A stretch of 10,451 nucleotides of DNA from DASRPD01 sp035646535 (GCA_035646535.1 DASRPD010000074.1:1-10451); one strand, 5' to 3'. Counted from the first letter of the stretch, positions 1-6,635 are shown. Notes: a model not told the origin generated them from the sequence alone. Translations and numbers: made by a program.

Positions 1-1126
1 GGGTGTACTTCACGAGGTGCGCGTCCCCGTGGCGCGACGCCCGCGTCGCGAGCTCGGTCACGATCCCGCCCATGACGGCTTCGGGCGCATGCCACACCGC
101 GGCCGCGGCGACTTGAGGCCCCGCGTCGAGCGCGTCGGCAAGCTGCACACCGGGATCGGCCGGTGCGTACGCTCGCGCGAGGGGTCGGGTCGCGAGGGCG
201 GCCCGGAAGCCGACCACGTACGTCGCCGCCACGGCCAACGCGACGTTCGGATCGCGCGCGTGGCCGGCGATGCCGAGCGCGGCCTGGGGCATCGTGAGGC
301 AGTGGCTCCAACCGTACGGGGCATGCTCGGGAGGCTCCTGCAGCATCGACAGCGCCGCGGCGCGCAAGAGCAGTCGACCACCGGCGTGCACGTCGACGCC
401 CCTGACCGGCTCGCTCAGCAGCTCGGCCGCGACGCCGGACTCATCCACCTGGTGCATCACCGGGTAGATGAACGTGCTGCCGAGCACGCCGAGCGGCGGT
501 GCCGCCGCGACCGCGTCGAAGAGCGCCTCCGGTGGGAGCACCGCCGACACGGCCGGGCCGCGGTCGAGCCAGCCGAGGCTCCAGTCCGGAAACCGGGCGA
601 GCTCCCGGGCGAGCGGACGAACCAGCTCGGCGGTGAGCTCGCCGCCGGGCGCCACGCGCGCCATCTGGTACAGGAAGATCGGCGCGTGCGCGGCGGCCGA
701 CAAGCGGGGGAGCAGGGCGTCGGTCAACAGAGCGGGCAAGTCCGCTCCGGCCGCGGTCCGGCCGAGCTCCGCCGCGACGGCGTCGACGGTGTCCAGTTCA
801 CCGGCCGCGATGGCGTCGCCGAGCGCGATCGCACCCTCGGCGGTGGACTCGAAGGTGACTGACCGCGGTGGCGGCACTGCGACTCCGAACGCCGCGTACT
901 CGCCGGCGATCGCCGCGATCCGAGCCCGCGCCGCGATCCGAGCCGATGGTCGGACGAGCGGAAGCAGGGCCGAGCGCGCCGCGAGCTCGAGTGGGGCGTG
1001 CAGCACGAAGGAATCGGCGATCTCGACCCGAGGCCGGCGCACGACGCCGGCCACCGCAGCGACGAGCGCGGCGTCAGAGAGGCGCTCGTCGGTCGTCTCG
1101 ATCCCGGGTACGTCATGGATGGCCAT
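1..1126 (-). CDS. Putative SoxR-controlled protein, possibly questin-oxidase-like (partial, 3' end missing)
   Basis: The frame is open from an ATG at 1126 to the left edge with no stop, giving 375 residues without a C-terminus; an in-frame TGA lies upstream of the start. The protein is Ala-rich and probably mostly helical. It has no signal peptide and no GXGXXG or P-loop that I can see. Scattered His-containing segments stand out: H43-A-P-L-E-L, V223-M-H-Q-V-D, P270-Y-G-W-S-H-C-L, and near the cut end R365-H-G-D-A-H-L-V-K-Y. Their pattern recalls questin oxidase-like (DUF4243) proteins, cofactor-free oxygenases acting on quinone-type substrates, but I assign this only weakly. A -10-like hexamer ends 6 bases before the ATG, so the mRNA may be leaderless. 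The gene is divergent from soxR, and the SoxR box sits in its promoter spacer, so redox-responsive induction is likely. The gene call is firm; the function is not. Confidence 0.8.
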   Translation of the reverse strand, partial: MAIHDVPGIETTDERLSDAALVAAVAGVVRRPRVEIADSFVLHAPLELAARSALLPLVRPSARIAARARIAAIAGEYAAFGVAVPPPRSVTFESTAEGAIALGDAIAAGELDTVDAVAAELGRTAAGADLPALLTDALLPRLSAAAHAPIFLYQMARVAPGGELTAELVRPLARELARFPDWSLGWLDRGPAVSAVLPPEALFDAVAAAPPLGVLGSTFIYPVMHQVDESGVAAELLSEPVRGVDVHAGGRLLLRAAALSMLQEPPEHAPYGWSHCLTMPQAALGIAGHARDPNVALAVAATYVVGFRAALATRPLARAYAPADPGVQLADALDAGPQVAAAAVWHAPEAVMGGIVTELATRASRHGDAHLVKYT

Positions 1127-1132
1127 GGCGTG

Positions 1133-1163
1133 ACCGTAGAACTTCAAGTTGACTCGAGGTCAA
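1133..1163 (-). promoter_or_regulatory. SoxR-type promoter of the left-hand gene (19-bp spacer)
   Basis: On the minus strand a -35-like TTGACC (1163-1158) and a -10-like TACGGT (1138-1133) are separated by exactly 19 bp. This over-long spacer is typical of promoters activated by MerR-family regulators such as SoxR, which distort the DNA to realign the two hexamers. The expected transcription start falls at or next to the ATG at 1126, implying a leaderless transcript. Identified by eye. Confidence 0.65.
1142..1159. promoter_or_regulatory. SoxR operator (SoxR box)
   Basis: The 18 bases CTTCAAGTTGACTCGAGG match the enterobacterial SoxR box CCTCAAGTTAACTTGAGG, as I remember it, at 15 of 18 positions; 6 of 9 half-site positions are symmetric. 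The site lies in the gap between soxR and the divergent gene, centred in the latter's 19-bp promoter spacer. That is where SoxR binds at target promoters. It overlaps or directly precedes the soxR promoter too, so autoregulation is possible. Confidence 0.8.
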
Positions 1164-1165
1164 GC

Positions 1166-1171
1166 TACGAT
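1166..1171 (+). promoter_or_regulatory. -10-like element of soxR
   Basis: TACGAT lies 6 bases before the GTG at 1178, the spacing expected of a leaderless transcript starting on the start codon. No good -35 is visible at 17-18 bp; TTCAAG at 1143-1148 is a weak candidate. No Shine-Dalgarno sequence precedes the GTG. Confidence 0.45.
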
Positions 1172-1177
1172 CGAGCC

Positions 1178-1651
1178 GTGCCCGACGAACCCCCAGCGAC
1201 GATGCTGACCATCGGAGAAGTTGCCGATCGTACCGGGCTCAGCCGGTCGGCCTTGCGCTTCTACGAAACCGAGGGCCTCGTCGACGCGATCCGGACCGAC
1301 GGTGGGCAGCGCCGCTACCACCGGGACGTGCTGCGCCGCCTCGCGTTCGTCCGGTCGGCCCAGACGGTCGGGCTCGAGCTCGATGACATCCGCGCTTCGC
1401 TCGCGTCCCTGCCCGAGCGGCGCACGCCCACCAAGGCGGATTGGGCGAGCCTGTCGCGCCGTTGGCGACCGTTGTTGGATGACCGCATCGCCGAGCTCGT
1501 TCGACTGCGCGACCAACTCGACGAATGCATCGGGTGCGGGTGCCTGTCGCTGCGCTCGTGCTCCCTGTACAACCCCAGGGATCGAGCGGCCGCGTTCGGC
1601 AGCGGCGCCCGATATCTCCTCAGCGACGAACGCCCGTCCGGGATCGGCTGA
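1178..1651 (+). CDS. soxR: Redox-sensing [2Fe-2S] transcriptional regulator SoxR
   Basis: A 157-residue MerR-family activator close to the usual SoxR length of about 150. An N-terminal winged-helix domain (about residues 10-80, beginning LTIGEVADRTGLS and including SALRFYE and GGQRRY) binds DNA; a dimerisation helix follows (about 85-115). The C-terminal cysteines C117, C120, C122 and C128 form the CX2CXCX5C motif that holds the redox-active cluster, offset by two from E. coli SoxR C119/122/124/130. In actinomycetes SoxR typically responds to redox-active metabolites such as quinones and phenazines rather than superoxide itself. I chose the GTG because a -10-like TACGAT ends 6 bases upstream; ATG at 1202 is the alternative and would leave the domain intact. 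Its probable target is the divergent gene. No soxS is present, as expected outside enterobacteria. The family call is secure. Confidence 0.95.
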   Translation: MPDEPPATMLTIGEVADRTGLSRSALRFYETEGLVDAIRTDGGQRRYHRDVLRRLAFVRSAQTVGLELDDIRASLASLPERRTPTKADWASLSRRWRPLLDDRIAELVRLRDQLDECIGCGCLSLRSCSLYNPRDRAAAFGSGARYLLSDERPSGIG

Positions 1652-1674
1652 GCGGGTCGGGGTCGCGCCGCGGT

Positions 1675-3018
1675 TCAGCCGGCGCTGCCGATGAACCCGA
1701 ACGGTGCCAGCGTGAGCGGGTTGCCGATCTCGTTGTCGATGTGGGCGACCCACGTGTTGCCGGCGCGAAGCTTTATCGGGGCGATCGCGTTCAGGAATCG
1801 GTTCCCGATCACGACGACGCCGTGCGACCCGCGCACCGACACCCCCGAGATCGCATCGTTGCCCTGGACCGGCACGCGGTTGTCTCGGACCTCGAGCCCG
1901 ACCACGTCGCTGAACGCCATCACGCCGCCGCCACCCTGACGCTGACGCTTGTTCGAATAGTTGCCGATGACGCGGTAGTTCGAGCGGGTGCCGCTCGGCG
2001 GGTTCACGTGGATCGTCATGGCTTTGCCGTTCAGCCGGTTGTAAAGGATGTTCACGCCGTCGATCGGTGCCGCGCGTCCCTCGCTCGCAAAGAAGTAGAG
2101 GCGTCCCGGGCCGATCAGGTTGTTGCTGAAGGTGATGTTGCGCGCCGCGTCGCGCCGGGAGCTCGGCTCCATGTCGATCGTGGCGCGGCGCGTGTGGGTG
2201 ATGGAGTTGTTGTCGAAGGTGATGTTCTCGCCCCCGGCGATGGTCCAGCCCTGGCGACCGTTGTGCGCGAAGGAGGAGTTCTTCACGAGAAGGTCGCGCG
2301 TGCGCGGGCCGACGTACACGAAGTCGCCGTAGACGTGGTAGCCGACCACTCCGTCGAGGACCATGCCCTGCACGCCACCGACCGTGTACGCGGTCTGGGC
2401 CTCGAAGGGGGCGTAGTACGCCTTCGCATTGAGGCCGTTGTACGGGTTCACGCCGACCGCGATCGTCCCTCGGACCGTGAGGTTGCTGCCCTGCCAGAAC
2501 GCGAAGATGCTGCGCCGCCGCGCCGCGGACGGGCCGAGCTCGCTCCCGTCGGTGAAGGCACGGAAGACAGCGCCGTTGCCCTCGATGGTGAGCCCGTTGC
2601 GATACTTGAGCCGCACGGTGTTGTCGACCCGGTAGCAGCTGCCCGCCGCGAACTCGATCGTCGAGTAGTCGGGAACGCCGGCGATCCAGTCCACGAGCTC
2701 CGCGGTGACGTCCCGCGAGCAGTCGGTCGAGATGGTCGCGGGTGGGCGGTACACCGCCGTGTCGGCGGCGGGGGCGACCGCGGCCTCGGGGACTGGAGCG
2801 GGCGCTGGGGTCAGAGTGGGATCGGGTGTCGGAACGGGCTCTGGGGTGGGAGTTGGCTCTGGGGTGGGAGTTGGCTCTGGGGTCAGAGTGGGTACTGGGG
2901 TGGGAGTTGGCTCGACGGTACCGGCATGAGGCGTGCCGGCGATCGTGAGCGCCCCGACCAGGAGGAGCGCACTCACGACCGTGCCGGCACCGCGTTGGAC
3001 GGCCCCTACTCTCCGCAT
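1675..3018 (-). CDS. Secreted right-handed parallel beta-helix protein with Pro/Thr stalk
   Basis: 447 residues from an ATG at 3018. Residues 1-32 form a signal peptide: MRR at the start, a hydrophobic core (about 13-27) and small residues near a likely cleavage site between A27 and A32. Residues 36-78 are a low-complexity Pro/Thr/Glu stalk built of hexapeptides like PTPTPE. The rest (about 95-447) holds repeated short strands with Asn ladders, such as ENITFDNNSITH, RNITFSNNLIG and VNILYNRLNG, typical of the pectate-lyase-like parallel beta-helix fold. C100 and C128 could form a disulfide. No LPXTG sorting signal or C-terminal membrane segment is visible, so the product is probably exported and free or loosely wall-associated. 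Such folds occur in polysaccharide lyases, epimerases and adhesins. I see no diagnostic catalytic motif, so substrate and activity are unknown. It converges with soxR across a 23-bp gap. Confidence 0.88.
   Translation of the reverse strand: MRRVGAVQRGAGTVVSALLLVGALTIAGTPHAGTVEPTPTPVPTLTPEPTPTPEPTPTPEPVPTPDPTLTPAPAPVPEAAVAPAADTAVYRPPATISTDCSRDVTAELVDWIAGVPDYSTIEFAAGSCYRVDNTVRLKYRNGLTIEGNGAVFRAFTDGSELGPSAARRRSIFAFWQGSNLTVRGTIAVGVNPYNGLNAKAYYAPFEAQTAYTVGGVQGMVLDGVVGYHVYGDFVYVGPRTRDLLVKNSSFAHNGRQGWTIAGGENITFDNNSITHTRRATIDMEPSSRRDAARNITFSNNLIGPGRLYFFASEGRAAPIDGVNILYNRLNGKAMTIHVNPPSGTRSNYRVIGNYSNKRQRQGGGGVMAFSDVVGLEVRDNRVPVQGNDAISGVSVRGSHGVVVIGNRFLNAIAPIKLRAGNTWVAHIDNEIGNPLTLAPFGFIGSAG
2807..2914 (-). 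repeat. Six 18-bp tandem units encoding the PTPTPE stalk
   Basis: Six consecutive 18-bp units span 2807-2914. On the plus strand the best-conserved form is GGGGTGGGAGTTGGCTCT, present exactly at 2843-2860 and 2861-2878 and with one change at 2897-2914; the others are diverged. Each unit encodes six residues, so copy-number change would alter stalk length without breaking the frame. Confidence 0.9.
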
Positions 3019-3216
3019 GGGTTTGATATCGGCAGAGGGGCTCGCGAATCTGAAACTCCGAATTCAGAACTGCGCGAACCTGGCGGCGATGCGAACCCGT
3101 CGGTCGGTGCTGAGGATCGAGTCGGGACCGTGTTCGGTGACGCGCACCGCGACGCCCGCGCCATCGTGGTGGAAGTCCGGCCCGGCACCGCGTCGGAAAG
3201 CGAGAGGGACGACAAG

Positions 3217-3642
3217 ATGAGCACGGTCGAGCAGGCCAACCGAGCGTTGATCGATCGTTTCTGGTCCGACCTGGGCAGGCGCGACTTCGACGCGGTCGCG
3301 GGGTACTTCGGTGAGGAGTCGCACTACACCGACGTGCCCGCGCCGGAGGAGGGGGCGTTCGGACCGGCCGCGATCGTTGCCCGACTCCGACTGGGCCTCG
3401 AACCACTCGAACGCTACGAACCCCTCGACGGGCGCATGGTCGCCGGAGGCGACACGGTGATGCTCGAGCACTCCGAGGCCTGGTACTGGCCGAGCGGCGA
3501 GCACGTGGTGCTGCCGTTCGTGTCGGTGTTCGAGATCCGAGACGGCGTGATCATGCGCTGGTGGGACTACTGGGACATGGCGACGCTGATGAACGTGGCG
3601 CCCCAGTGGTGGGTTGAACACATCATGGTGGGCTACCAGTAG
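3217..3642 (+). CDS. SnoaL-like / NTF2-fold protein related to limonene-epoxide hydrolase
   Basis: 141 residues from the ATG at 3217. A weak Shine-Dalgarno GAGAGG sits 9 bases upstream and supports this start. The pattern is that of small alpha+beta-barrel SnoaL/NTF2-like proteins: an N-terminal helix (ALIDRFWSDLGRRDFDAV, 10-27), a pocket strand (HYTDVP, 36-41), then VLPFVSVFEIRDGVIMRWWDYWD (98-120). This last segment resembles the limonene-1,2-epoxide hydrolase signature ending in WRDYFD. The hydrolase Arg-x-Asp pair appears replaced by H85-S-E87, though D117 and D120 remain, so epoxide hydrolase activity is doubtful. The family includes polyketide cyclases, isomerases and ligand-binding proteins; substrate unknown. 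It stands alone, divergent from the beta-helix gene and convergent with the dehydrogenase gene 29 bp away. Confidence 0.85.
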   Translation: MSTVEQANRALIDRFWSDLGRRDFDAVAGYFGEESHYTDVPAPEEGAFGPAAIVARLRLGLEPLERYEPLDGRMVAGGDTVMLEHSEAWYWPSGEHVVLPFVSVFEIRDGVIMRWWDYWDMATLMNVAPQWWVEHIMVGYQ

Positions 3643-3671
3643 CGACCGTTCGCCGCGGGCGGGATCCCGAC

Positions 3672-4508
3672 TCAGGAATATTCGTAGAAACCGCGACCGC
3701 CCTTGCGGCCGAGGCGACCGGCTTCGACCATCTGGCGCAACAACGGTGGCGCGCGGAACGCGTCTCCGTAGGCGACTCGCAAGTCGTCCAGGATGGACAG
3801 GAGCGTGTCGAGCCCGATTCGGTCCGCGAGCGCGAGCGGACCGACGGGGTGGTTGTACCCGAGCCGCATTCCCGTGTCGATGTCGGCGGCGGACGCGACG
3901 CCCTCCTGCAGGGCGCGGATCGCCTCGCACATCAGCAACGTGCCGAGGCGGGTCGTGATGAAGCCGGGCAGGTCGCGGACCTCGATCGTCTCCTTGCCCA
4001 GGGTCGCGCAGAACGCCAGCGCGCGTTCCACGATCACGTCGTCGGTATCGGGTGCTCGAATGACCTCGACGAGACTCATCGCCGGCACCGGGTTGAAGAA
4101 GTGCAGACCGAGCACTTGCGCGGGCCGGCCCGCGGCCGCGCCGAGCACCTGGACCGGGAGCCCGCTCGTGTTCGAAGCGAGCACCGCGTGGTCCATCGCG
4201 GCGGCTCCGATCGCTTCCCACACGGAGCGCTTCAGCGCGAGATCCTCCGACACGGCCTCCACGACGACATCGGCGTCGGCCACCGCGGCCGCGAGCGCGG
4301 TGGACATCGAGAGCGGCCCGAGGTGCTCCAATGCGTCGCCGCGCGCGCCCGCCCGCCCCTCGTAGTGCTCGACTCGCTCCCGGGCGGGGTCGACGAATCG
4401 GTCCTCCGACTCGACGATGGTCACCGGCAAGCCGCAGGCGCGCGTCACGAACGCAATGCCGGCGCCCATGATCCCGCCGCCGATGACGGTCACGCGCGTC
4501 TCGCTCAC
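3672..4508 (-). CDS. 3-hydroxyacyl-CoA (3-hydroxybutyryl-CoA) dehydrogenase
   Basis: 278 residues, the usual length for single-function enzymes oxidising 3-hydroxyacyl-CoA to 3-ketoacyl-CoA with NAD+, or the reverse. The Rossmann domain starts at VTVIGGGIMGAG (6-17), with E33 at the end of the second strand, favouring NAD+. The catalytic region reads S112-N-T-S115, H136-F-F-N-P-V-P and E148, matching Ser137, His158 and Glu170 of human HADH with a constant offset of 22. The C-terminal helical domain contains NHPVGPLALADRIGLD and ends GRKGGRGFYEYS. The normally invariant Asn of PGFIxNR (human Asn208) is Thr186 here (PGFITTR). The GTG start overlaps the upstream thioesterase stop (GTGA), and AAGGAGG lies 4 bases before it, so translation is coupled. 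With the thiolase across the divergent gap it supplies the last two beta-oxidation steps; butyrate or hydroxybutyrate metabolism is an alternative. Confidence 0.93.
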   Translation of the reverse strand: MSETRVTVIGGGIMGAGIAFVTRACGLPVTIVESEDRFVDPARERVEHYEGRAGARGDALEHLGPLSMSTALAAAVADADVVVEAVSEDLALKRSVWEAIGAAAMDHAVLASNTSGLPVQVLGAAAGRPAQVLGLHFFNPVPAMSLVEVIRAPDTDDVIVERALAFCATLGKETIEVRDLPGFITTRLGTLLMCEAIRALQEGVASAADIDTGMRLGYNHPVGPLALADRIGLDTLLSILDDLRVAYGDAFRAPPLLRQMVEAGRLGRKGGRGFYEYS

Positions 4509-4909
4509 GATGCCTCCTTGCGGCGGAGGAAGAACGTGGCCGACGCCTTCGAGATGAGTGCGCCCTCACCGTCACGGACCGTCGCCTCGATGTACGCGAC
4601 CTGGCGGGCCAGCCGCACGACCTCGCCGCGCACCGCCAGGACGTCACCGGCCTTCGCGGCGCGCATGGTCGAGTAGGTGACATCCAGCGTGGCCGCCCGA
4701 TCCCCCGACGACAGCGCCGCGTTGGTGGCAAAGTTCATGGCCGCGTCGTGCACCACCCCGTAGACCCCCCCGTGGACCGTGCCGAGCGGGTTGCACGCCA
4801 TCTCCGTTGGTGTCCACGTCGCGGTGGCCCAGCCTTCGCCGTAGCCGTCGAAGTCGATCCCGAGCTGGGCCAGCAAGGCCATCCCGCCATCGCCCAGCGA
4901 TCGGTCCAT
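4505..4909 (-). CDS. PaaI-type hotdog-fold acyl-CoA thioesterase
   Basis: 134 residues from the ATG at 4909, matching the usual 130-150 of PaaI-like thioesterases that hydrolyse acyl-CoA, often aryl-acetyl or hydroxybenzoyl-CoA. The signature NPLGTVHGG (40-48) begins the hotdog helix, and D55 in VVHDAAMNFA is where the PaaI catalytic Asp lies. The strands RAATLDVTYSTMRAAKAGD and ISKASATFFL complete the fold. The frame stays open upstream to a TTG at 5029, but the extra 40 residues are Asp/Gln/Arg/Pro-rich repeats encoded by a tandem array and look unlike any thioesterase N-terminus, so I prefer the ATG. No clear Shine-Dalgarno precedes it; a GTG at 4921 is possible. It is first in a two-gene operon with the dehydrogenase. 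Likely role: releasing CoA from stalled or toxic acyl-CoAs. Confidence 0.88.
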   Translation of the reverse strand: MDRSLGDGGMALLAQLGIDFDGYGEGWATATWTPTEMACNPLGTVHGGVYGVVHDAAMNFATNAALSSGDRAATLDVTYSTMRAAKAGDVLAVRGEVVRLARQVAYIEATVRDGEGALISKASATFFLRRKEAS

Positions 4910-4938
4910 GTTCCGTGCCACGTCGCCTGCTTCGGTTG

Positions 4939-5016
4939 GTCGGCGGGTCTGCTGGTCGCTGGTCTGCTGGTCTGCTGGTCGCTGGTCTGCTGGTCTTCTG
5001 GTCGGCGGGTCGCCGG
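4939..5016. repeat. Heptamer/octamer tandem array with a perfect 23-bp duplication
   Basis: On the plus strand the array reads as consecutive short units: GTCGGCGG, GTCTGCTG, GTCGCTG, GTCTGCTG, GTCTGCTG, GTCGCTG, GTCTGCTG, GTCTTCTG, GTCGGCGG, GTCGCCGG. The block GTCTGCTG-GTCGCTG-GTCTGCTG (23 bp) at 4947-4969 is repeated exactly at 4970-4992, and GTCGGCGG flanks both ends. It lies just upstream of the thioesterase ATG, in the leader or in a dubious N-terminal extension. It lacks the unique spacers of a CRISPR array. Confidence 0.9.
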
Positions 5017-5038
5017 CGGGCACCCGCAACCGGGCTGG

Positions 5039-5044
5039 ACACTA
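5039..5044 (-). promoter_or_regulatory. Possible -10 element for the thioesterase-dehydrogenase operon
   Basis: TAGTGT on the minus strand (5044-5039), preceded by GG, is the best -10-like hexamer upstream of the repeat array. A start near 5032 would put the whole array in the leader of the mRNA. No matching -35 is visible, so support is weak. Confidence 0.25.
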
Positions 5045-5076
5045 CCGGTCGGAATGGTTCGCACCCCGAGCGCCGT

Positions 5077-5106
5077 TTGACCAATGGATGCGCCACCATC
5101 GAGAAT
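5077..5106 (+). promoter_or_regulatory. Possible promoter of the thiolase gene
   Basis: TTGACC (5077-5082) and GAGAAT (5101-5106) are 18 bp apart and upstream of the thiolase start, predicting transcription from about 5113 and a leader of about 55 bases. A second TTGACC at 5108-5113 has no partner at proper spacing. The leader could fold into a small GGGGC/GCCCC hairpin (5126-5140) before the ribosome binding site. Confidence 0.35.
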
Positions 5107-5167
5107 CTTGACCGCCCGGTCTAGTGGGGCCTCATGCCCCCGGCCCACAACCTCTGGAGGCACCACC

Positions 5168-6325
5168 ATGCCCACCGCCGTCATCGTCGACGCGATCCGC
5201 ACCCCGATGGGACGGCGCAACGGCAATTTCGCCGACGTCCACCCTGTCGACCTCGCCGCCCACACCCTCAGCGCACTCGTCGAGCGCAACGATCTGGACC
5301 CGGCGCTGGTCGAAGACGTGCTCATGGGTTGTGTCATGCAGGTCGGCGAACAGGCCGTCAACGTCGGCCGCAACGCCGCGCTGGCTGCCGGCTTCCCCGA
5401 GACGACCGTCGGCACGACGATCGATCGTCAGTGCGGGTCGTCCCAGCAGGCCGCGCATTTCGCTGCGCAGGGCGTCATGGCCGGCGCGTACGATGTCGTG
5501 ATCGCCGCCGGGGTCGAGAACATGACCCGCGTGCCGATGGGCGCGTCGATGACCGGCAACGGATTCCCGTTCGGGCCGAAGATGACCGAGCGGTACCCGA
5601 ATCTCGTCCCGCAGGGGATCTCGGCCGAGCTGATCTCCGAGAAGTGGAACGTCACCCGCCAGGACAACGACGCGTTCTCGGTTGAGTCGCACCTGCGCGC
5701 GGCCCGCGCCACCGACGAAGGCCGCTTCGAGAACGAGATCGTCCCGTTCACGGTCACGCGCGAGGGCGGCGCTGAAGAGGTCATCACCCGGGACGAGGGC
5801 ATCCGGCCCGACTCGTCGATGGAGACTCTGGCCAAGTTGAAGCCGGCGTTCAAGCCCGACGGCGTCGTCACGGCCGCCAACTCCTCCCAGATCACCGATG
5901 GCGCGTCCGCGCTGCTCATCATGAGTGAAGACAAGGCCAACGAGCTCGGGCTGACGCCCAGGGCGCGGTTTCACACCTTTGCGCTGGCCGGTGTGGACCC
6001 CGTGCTCATGCTCACGGGTCCGATCCCGGCCACGACGAAGGTGCTCGATCGGGCGAAGATGAGTCTCGACCAGATCGACATCATCGAGATCAACGAGGCC
6101 TTTGCCCCGGTCGTGCTCGCCTGGGAGAAGGAGCACCACCCGGACATGGCCACGGTGAACGTGAACGGCGGCGCCATCGCCCTCGGTCACCCGCTCGGCT
6201 GCTCCGGTGCCCGCCTCATGACGACGATGCTCAACGAGCTGGAGCGCACCGGCGGCCGATTCGGACTGCAGACGATGTGCGAGGGCGGCGGCATGGCCAA
6301 CGCCACCATCATCGAGCGCATCTGA
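5168..6325 (+). CDS. Acetyl-CoA C-acyltransferase (thiolase), FadA5/FadA2-like
   Basis: 385 residues, the standard thiolase length. It cleaves 3-ketoacyl-CoA with CoA to acetyl-CoA and a shortened acyl-CoA, or condenses in reverse. Active-site residues are in place: nucleophile C89 in DRQCGSSQQA, N-E-A-F in IDIIEINEAFAPVVLAW, H341 in GGAIALGHPLGCSG, and C371 in MCEGGGMANA. N-terminal AVIVDAIRTPMGRRNG is typical. Overall wording, including the ending TIIERI, resembles mycobacterial FadA5, the steroid side-chain thiolase, but family similarity alone does not fix the substrate. The ATG at 5168 follows TGGAGG by about 8 bases; an in-frame upstream ATG at 5084 would add residues outside the fold and is rejected. 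Divergent from the thioesterase-dehydrogenase pair, it fits the same acyl-CoA pathway. A small Cys/His-containing gene follows 18 bp downstream and is probably cotranscribed. Confidence 0.94.
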   Translation: MPTAVIVDAIRTPMGRRNGNFADVHPVDLAAHTLSALVERNDLDPALVEDVLMGCVMQVGEQAVNVGRNAALAAGFPETTVGTTIDRQCGSSQQAAHFAAQGVMAGAYDVVIAAGVENMTRVPMGASMTGNGFPFGPKMTERYPNLVPQGISAELISEKWNVTRQDNDAFSVESHLRAARATDEGRFENEIVPFTVTREGGAEEVITRDEGIRPDSSMETLAKLKPAFKPDGVVTAANSSQITDGASALLIMSEDKANELGLTPRARFHTFALAGVDPVLMLTGPIPATTKVLDRAKMSLDQIDIIEINEAFAPVVLAWEKEHHPDMATVNVNGGAIALGHPLGCSGARLMTTMLNELERTGGRFGLQTMCEGGGMANATIIERI

Positions 6326-6343
6326 CGTCTGGGGGTACGGCTC

Positions 6344-6610
6344 GTGGCCTGGACCGTCGTCAAGTTCGCCGTTGCGCTCGTGGCGGCGTTCGGGATCTAC
6401 TCGCTCTGCACTCGGCTCCTCGTCTCGTTCACGAGGGTGCCGCCCGAGGAGCCCGAGCCAGGTGATCTCCAACCGGTGGACCTGCGGTACCGGTGCATCG
6501 TCTGCTGGGCAGAGCTGACGATGACCGCAGCGCCCGGCGGCGAAGAGCCCGAGGCCCCACGGCACTGTCGCGAGGACATGCTCCTGATCGCCGACGCGAG
6601 CAGCACCTGA
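6344..6610 (+). CDS. Small membrane-anchored protein with a Cys/His metal-binding-like motif
   Basis: 88 residues from a GTG at 6344, preceded by a G-rich stretch (6331-6335) that could bind the ribosome. One hydrophobic segment (about residues 4-22) is followed by a basic/Pro-Glu linker and a C-terminal module: R48-Y-R-C51-I-V-C54, then APGGEEPEAPR-H74-C75-REDM. The CXXC plus HC spacing suggests a minimal zinc ribbon or iron site, probably cytoplasmic. I recall similar short unnamed actinobacterial proteins with the APRHC ending but know no function. It lies 18 bp after the thiolase stop, so cotranscription is likely; a functional link is not shown. Confidence 0.75.
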   Translation: MAWTVVKFAVALVAAFGIYSLCTRLLVSFTRVPPEEPEPGDLQPVDLRYRCIVCWAELTMTAAPGGEEPEAPRHCREDMLLIADASST

Positions 6611-6635
6611 AGAGCCACGATCCGTGGTCACAGAG

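Noticed and set aside
17..862. A 281-codon plus-strand frame at the left edge
   Set aside because: It is codon-for-codon antisense to the left-edge minus-strand gene, which has a promoter, a SoxR box and a plausible protein composition.
998..1177. N-terminal extension of soxR to a start at 998
   Set aside because: It would run through the divergent gene and the SoxR box; SoxR proteins begin just before the LTIGEVA motif.
1160..3406. A 748-codon minus-strand frame
   Set aside because: It overlaps soxR on the other strand and the beta-helix gene in a different frame; composition is Arg/Pro/His-rich, with no domain.
4939..5016. CRISPR array
   Set aside because: The units are 7-8 bases with no unique spacers, and there are no cas genes.
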